NCBI GenBank assembly: GCA_013400115.1
Contig: VXBP01005581.1
Location: 248,001-312,000, forward strand
DNA length: 64,000 nt
Reading direction: 5' to 3'
From: Rhinopomastus cyanomelas
Taxonomy: Eukaryota > Chordata > Aves > Bucerotiformes > Rhinopomastidae
Shown here: one piece after another, positions 57,847 to 64,000 of the stretch
How the letters are laid out: each line of letters starts with the position of its first letter
Numbering within the stretch: position 1 is the stretch's first letter
Translations under genes and position numbers: made by a program
Notes under the pieces: generated by a model
What the model was told of the DNA's origin: nothing
What the model saw: the letters and a program-made list of their open reading frames with translations, nothing else
Database searches by the model: none

Positions 57847-60800
57847 TTGAACAACAATTACATCTAAAAGCTGGGTTCTCTAACCACATCCACAACGTGG
57901 ATTTCCTATCAGTCAGTCAGAGACCTCTCCTGAAGAACAGAAGTGCTTTAGACAAAGGACTCTCCTACTCCAGAGTAAATACAAAGAGACAAATATCAAG
58001 AGCCTCACTGCCTCCAGGTCAACCCGATGTCCAGAATAAGAACTAACTAAAATAAGTGTATTTACCCAGACAATTACATTGAGTAGTTGACTTCAGTTTG
58101 CTTATGCTCCCCAGAAATGAGTGTTTATATTGGAATTATATTAATTATATAGATGTAAAAAATACCCCTACTCTGGAAGGATTAAGAGACACTTTTCCTC
58201 TATCTGGAGAGGTTCACAACCCTAAGAACAATCAAAAGGAAAACCAAGATAGATTAAGAGATGAAAATCATGGTAAAATAGAGTAATGTTCATACAAAAC
58301 ATCCCGAGCAGCACATGGCTGGGGAACATGAATAATGCACAGGTAATTGCCCAGCTGAAGGGCTTGTCAGGAGCCACGCGAGCCCAAGTTAATTTCACAG
58401 AGGTGTTACCGCAGACAATAAATTGAGAACAACAGCAGGCTGGTTTGTAATGACAACCACCCCATAACACAGCCACACAGGTATCCTGATGCTGTAGAGC
58501 AGAGGGCTCCTTGCACTTGGAATTTTTCTGCTTACTCAGAAAACCTACTTGATTCCTGTGTTCAATCTGCTGACAGGAGGATTTTCTGCCAATTGAACGA
58601 TGGCCCTGTGAAACCAAAAACTATGAGATGGGACAGAATCGTTCTCTGTCGTGTTAATTAATCCTAACAATATTGGATCGCGTTAACCAAACAACAGGCC
58701 ACGATTGGAACTCGAGGAGATCTGTATTATTCATAGGGCAGCTCTGCACGTCAGACCTCACGTCTAAGATGATGCACGGTTATAAATCACTCTGAGCAGA
58801 TGTACTCAGCTCCAAAATGATTGGAAACTACGGGGCTGTAATTCAGTGCCTTGTCTTTCTCCTCAATGGATACGTGCCTGTGCACAGAGTGCATTGACAG
58901 CTGAAGTGAGCGGCAGTTAGGAGCTTAAATAACTCCATCAACCAGACTCAGATGCCACAGTGAGATGCTTTATGATAACTCAGACTGGAAAGCCCAACAG
59001 GAAGGCATCACATGAATGACATTTTCTTCTCCAACTCTTCATTTGTCTCACAGAAGCATAAAGACAGTATCAAGAAGCAGTTTACATACATAAGCACTGG
59101 GGCAGACACCAACTTCTCATCAAAAGGCATTCAGCATGAAGCAGCGGTATGTTGTGGAGCAGCCAAGAGTCAATGTACTTTAATCTACTGCTTCCACATG
59201 GCTTAACATCTCCCTTTCTCCTGAATTCTGGTATACAACAGTGTAAACCCACCACAGCTCTGCTCAAGTGAACTCATCTTCCTCTGAGTCAGAAGTACCA
59301 GCGCAACACAATCAGGTTATTGGTTTGTTCTACACAGCTGGTGCATCTGGTCTCCTGCACTGGTTATGGAAAATGCTGAGCAAGTTATTTCCGCTATTCC
59401 TGGTCCTTTAAGATAACAGAAAAATCCAGACTATGCTCACCTTACAGATCTGCAGAAATGAGAAAATTGTACAAGCTAGTACAATTAAATTCACCCTCTG
59501 CCTTCCTCATGTCCTCAAACCACAGAAAGAGCCTCACCCACCACCACAGGCTCTCGTCTTTATGATTATGGACTAGAACAATCAGCTGTCATCCTGACTG
59601 TTTTGAACCCAAGGCAGAAACTGGTGATATCGTAACATCATCACACTCTGTTCCTCAAACACATTAGTCTGTGAACACTGATAATTTGAAGTCTCAGATC
59701 ATCAGTTCAATTGCAAAATAAAGAGACAATATTCAACCTCACAAAAACACAGTGTCATCAGCTATGAAGACTGACTTTAAATTCAGTCTTCATAGCAGTT
59801 TTTGAAAGTCTAAGACCACGTGAGTTTCCTCCTACCAAGCAACTGGCCTGTTCAAACATTTTCTATTTCTCCTACTTTTGTCTTTTTTTCAGCAGCTACC
59901 TGATCCAAGGCTGAATTACACAAGAAATGTTTCCCACTCGTTAACTTGCCGGTCCTGATGCCTTCCCTCCATCAACACCCTACGAGCACTCTTGATGCCA
60001 GATAGGCACTGCCACCTCTCCACACCAAACCCAGCCCGCCAGGAGGGGCCTCTTCAAAACCACCTACAAACACTGTTCATTTGGTGATGGGTTGGGTCAC
60101 GGTTTAGTTGGATTTGTTGGGCTTTCCTGCTCCAAGGGGGTCACTGCTACTTGTAACTTGTAGAAGAACAGAGATGAAAATTAAATCCGTTTAACTGGAA
60201 GCTCTTCCCCTTGTTTTATCAGCCATTAAAGTGATGAAAAGTTCAGGGAAGGTCTCTGAAATGTGGTTTTAATCACCTTATTTTACTCACACTCCAATGG
60301 TGTAATTGTTCTCCACATGAAGGGCAGGGAGAGAAGAGCACAAACCTGTCAAAGCACTTTTCATAAGTAATCTTGCAGGAGCAGATACGAACAGCAGAGA
60401 GACGTGAAACACAGCAAGTGCCAAGAGGACACAAGCTGAAAGGGCAGAGGAGCTATTTTGATTCTCTGTCTACAGGATCTGACCCATTAGCATGTGGAGA
60501 TTAGAAGTGGCTTTGCTACAGCTGTGGCTCTATCCCTCCCACTGCTTTTTTGGATATAATTACTGTTTTCAAAATTCAGGTTGAGCTCTAATGGATCCCC
60601 CAATCGATCGGCTGCAAGTGACAATGCAATGGAGTGAAAAGAATACTGTTCAAACACAACGAGGATACCTGGAGGATCAGCTGTGGTTAACCCACCCCAT
60701 CACAAAGTAAGAAAACCAACAAAGCCCATCAAAACAAAGCTTAGGAACTCGTGGGGTTTGTTTTTATCATCAGGAAAAAGAGGATTTATGCAAAATTAAT

Positions 60801-63800
60801 AAGAAGCCTGGTCTCTACGTGGAACGCTACGAGGGAATTTCTTTTGTGCCACTGATGCGGTAGAATATTTATGAGCGCTGGGAATCGGAGCCGGCACAGT
60901 TACGACTGGCAGAGGTCACAGAGGGCAGGATCGCAAGGTGACATCGGGTGGATTTGTGCTTTTTGCCCATAAATTGGAGCAGAATCCTTCTACTACCTAA
61001 TTGGCGAGAAAATACAGGAGTTTTACAGTGAACCCCTCTTTTGTCCTTTTCTTTTGTATACGCACAGATGACCCCGTTTAGCTTAGCACTGAGGGACTCT
61101 CCAGAGACAGGCAAAGTTCACGACAGCCCTCCAAGGAGGAAAGGTATGTGTTCTCCCTGGGCTCTGCCAACGAGGCTGCAATTAGAAAAATACCTCTTCT
61201 TCAGCAGATGGGTCTCCTGGCCTCTTTCCAGGCTACGCTTCATGTTGTCTGTGGCAACCCAAACCGTCAGCGAAGGAAATGTTTGCTAGCAGAGCTTTGG
61301 ACAGATTCAACTCTCATATGTATCATGTGTGAGTTCAATTTATAGGTTATTTTTTAATGAGGAGGAACAAAAGCCCAGTAAATGGGGAACTGGCTATAGG
61401 ATCAGCCACCCGAGGGGAGCTGGATCAAAGCTCTTCCAGCAATGCAGAGGCAGGGTCATTATTTCATGACAAGCCAGTGATCTCTAATTGCTCGAAGACA
61501 AGCAGCTGTCTAAGAAATTTGACTACAAACACAGTCTCAAAGATCAAGCAGCAACCAAACATCCTATTCTTAAAGAAGTTAAAGTTGGGAAGTTGGTACC
61601 AGTGCTGTCCTTGTGGATAGAAGCCTTCCTGGCCATCAATTTACCCTAATCACAGGTATTTACTGCCCCAGCCCAGCCAGAGAGAAGACAGAGGTTGGGT
61701 TCTGGCTAGGAAATAGCTGGGTAACAAAATTATATGACAGTACAGGTTGAGTGGGTAAGAATGAAAGCATCCTACCGATGATTTCTGAAGACCAGGCCAT
61801 TTTTAGGAACATAATAGCAGGCACAGTAGGCAAAAGTGGCATCATAAACCTTTCTGTGCTCTTTCAGCAGCATTTCCCCAGTGGGCTCTGAGAACTGAAT
61901 CCTGCATGAACACACTGGTGAGGCTCCAGCACTGCGCATCGCTTTGTCTCACTGCCTCAAGCAGGTTGTCAATTAATGGGGACTGTGGAGGTGATCCAAG
62001 ACATGGGGATACGTCTGCAGGGAACTCCCTGGAGCCCATCAGACTCATTTTGCAGAGGCTACTGGAGAGCTCTCAGCCGGTATCCAATTCCACTCACTGT
62101 TACAGCTGAACAAATAATGAGGAAAATGATATCAAAACATCCCTGTGACTTTTGGCTGGGTTTACTCCAACTGTGTTCCCATATTTTCTATTGGATTATC
62201 AGGGGATGCTTTACGGGAAGAGTTTGCTCTCAGCATTCTCTTAGGACCACAAAGTAAATCTTAAACCACCGCCAGCAGGTTTCAGGGCTGGGGGGGAAGA
62301 ATTATTATACATGCAATTATTAATAACAGCAAACAAGTTTGTTAAATTGCAATCTGTTTGCAGACAATCTGCAATCAAGAAAGAACACTAATTCATCAAG
62401 CAAATTGTTCCTGAAAATTGTCTTCCTCAGCTATAATCACTCCCACAACCAGGGTGCTAGGAAAGTGGGGTACAAAGCTACAGCAGCATCTAAAACCAAT
62501 CCCCTGCTTTATCCACTCATCCCAATATACAACATTTTATTTAGGAGTTTTTTATGTGGAACCAGTACCACAAAGCCTGGAATCCCTGATAACAGAGAGC
62601 TTCAGCATCCTGTAGGAAGTTGTGTTCAGAGTGGCTCTGGCACTACCTCAGATCTCCAGCGTTTATTTGGATTCAGCCATAGCTTACGCAGAGCTCCTAC
62701 GCACCCGATTCCTACTCCGAAGCTGAAAAAGCTCCTGGAACGGTTTGGAAGGAAGACCAGTCATTTGGGCAGAAATAATTTCTGCCAGGCCTCTAATTAG
62801 CTTATTTTGGGAAAAAATTATTTGCTCCTTATTTGCCTACAAGCTTATCCGTCTGCACAATGCATCCTGAGAGAGGAGAGATAGCTGGAGGTTAAAATTA
62901 GCAGCAACCACAGATGCCATTGTCTCTTGCCATCACCTCCTCCCACAGCAGGCATCTTGAGCTCCAACTGAGTGGGACTGAACACGTGAATCTAAAGCTC
63001 ATAAAACAAAAGAAGAAATAGGCAAAATAACCCCTATTTACAACGAGGGATACGTCAGGCTCTTCTGGTCAGCAACTGCTCTGCATAAAATTTTCTAACC
63101 AGTAATTACAGAATGTGGGTGCTCGAGCATCTCCAGGCCATTCTCCCCAACACCCAGAGCCAAGATTCAATTTCAGTATCTCAAGACTAGAAAATCTGGA
63201 GAATGAGAAAATTAAGACTTCAAATATTAGACTTTGGAGAAAACAAGAAATCTTCTGAATAGCCTGTTTCTAGGATGACACGTTGTAAACAAGAACATCA
63301 GCACTGACTTCAGCTCAGCTGCCACAGGAACAAAAACATAAAGCATCTGTTTTTCTTTCTGACACGTACTGAACACAACTGAAATCTTCTTATCTATTTG
63401 AGGGATGCTTAAACCTTTCAAAAAATATCATTTGAGGGAGAAGAAAAATCATTCCTGCAGCCACACCATCAAATAGTTTTCAGAGATTTATGTGCAGCCT
63501 GAGAGGGGAATCAATCAGTTCTACCCCCCTGAAATAGATTTCTTTTCATAGGGTCTTCCACAGAGAAAACACTGTCTGGGTTTAGGTCTTCCCTGTTTGC
63601 TGTGTGCAGATCTTATTCATCAACAGCTTGACCAGTGGGATACTTCCAGGTGAAAACAGAGCAATGCAGCAATCCATAATCCTTGTTCCATAAGGGCTTC
63701 CCACACTCCTTTTCTTACCTGCTAACTGGAGGTACCAGCTGGCAGCACAGAAGAAACCCAAGATCATATTTGTAAAACATGCCAGGATCCCTAATGGTGC

Positions 63801-64000
63801 AAAACACTATGAGTAAATTAATCCCTCTATCAGATAGTTGGCAGCATCATTAAAGGTCAGGGTTTACACAGACACAGGGCTCCTCTTGAGAAATCACCGT
63901 CATCTCCTGCTCCCAGCCAGAAATGAAGAGGAATGAAGTCTGCATTGCCCTTGAATAACACTATTAAGCAGATCTTCCCTTACTGAGGGCTTAAGACATA
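57847..64000. other. 6.1-kb stretch without recognisable repeats
   Basis: No CR1 copy or other mobile element is visible. It contains a perfect hairpin (59761-59796) and segments that look like candidate conserved non-coding elements (58620-58930 and 60790-61060). The 153-codon plus frame 62339-62800 has no known domain. The right window edge is reached without a gene landmark. Confidence 0.5.
59761..59796. repeat. Perfect 14-bp inverted repeat with 8-nt loop
   Basis: Arm GCTATGAAGACTGA, loop CTTTAAAT, arm TCAGTCTTCATAGC. All 14 positions pair. It is too short and too loop-tight for a typical pre-miRNA. Confidence 0.85.

Noticed and set aside
62769..62785. Palindrome GCAGAAATAATTTCTGC
   Set aside because: 8-bp arms are expected about once by chance in a window this size.
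62339..62800. 153-codon plus frame
   Set aside because: No recognisable domain, no splice or promoter signals; its length is within chance expectation for 64 kb on six frames.

Overview
This is a vertebrate, almost certainly avian, nuclear genomic window. The main evidence is about 35 fragments of CR1, the dominant LINE of bird genomes, recognised by their 3' tails (forms of GGTCCCTTCCAACC followed by ATTCTATG repeats, or the reverse complement TAGGGATTGGAAGGGACC) and by the C-terminal part of the CR1 reverse transcriptase. By my hand-drawn boundaries CR1 covers roughly 7 kb, about 11% of the window. There are no bacterial-type genes, operons, rRNA, tRNA or CRISPR arrays. Nearly all open frames of 60-180 codons are chance frames or run through CR1.

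The only strong gene landmark is a CpG island at about 37.1-37.85 kb. It contains a likely first coding exon on the minus strand (37522-37602): an ATG, 27 codons rich in basic residues, then a splice donor. A weaker, CpG-enriched area at about 12.8-13.8 kb holds a second candidate minus-strand first exon (13301-13423): an ATG in good context with an upstream in-frame stop, 41 codons of charged coiled-coil-like sequence, and a GTATGA donor. Both donors are in phase 0 and both peptides end in a basic K/R cluster, so the simplest model is two alternative promoters of one minus-strand gene whose shared exons lie further left, probably outside the window. I cannot name the gene.

Layout: 1-25 kb is dense in CR1, with several small CpG-enriched patches and one hAT-type transposon end at about 20.7 kb. 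From 25.5 to 35.7 kb no clear CR1 copy occurs, and the sequence is unique and moderately AT-rich. 37.1-37.85 kb is the promoter island, bordered on its upstream side by a mosaic of three CR1 pieces (37.85-38.78 kb). 39-57.8 kb is again CR1-rich. 57.85-64 kb is free of recognisable repeats and contains stretches that look like candidate conserved non-coding elements plus a perfect 14-bp hairpin.

The window therefore reads as promoter, long intron or introns and upstream flank of one poorly defined gene, filled with old and younger CR1 insertions. I did not find a new multi-gene biological system. The items most worth checking are the alternative-promoter model, the hAT end beside CR1, the hairpins and the repeat-free blocks.
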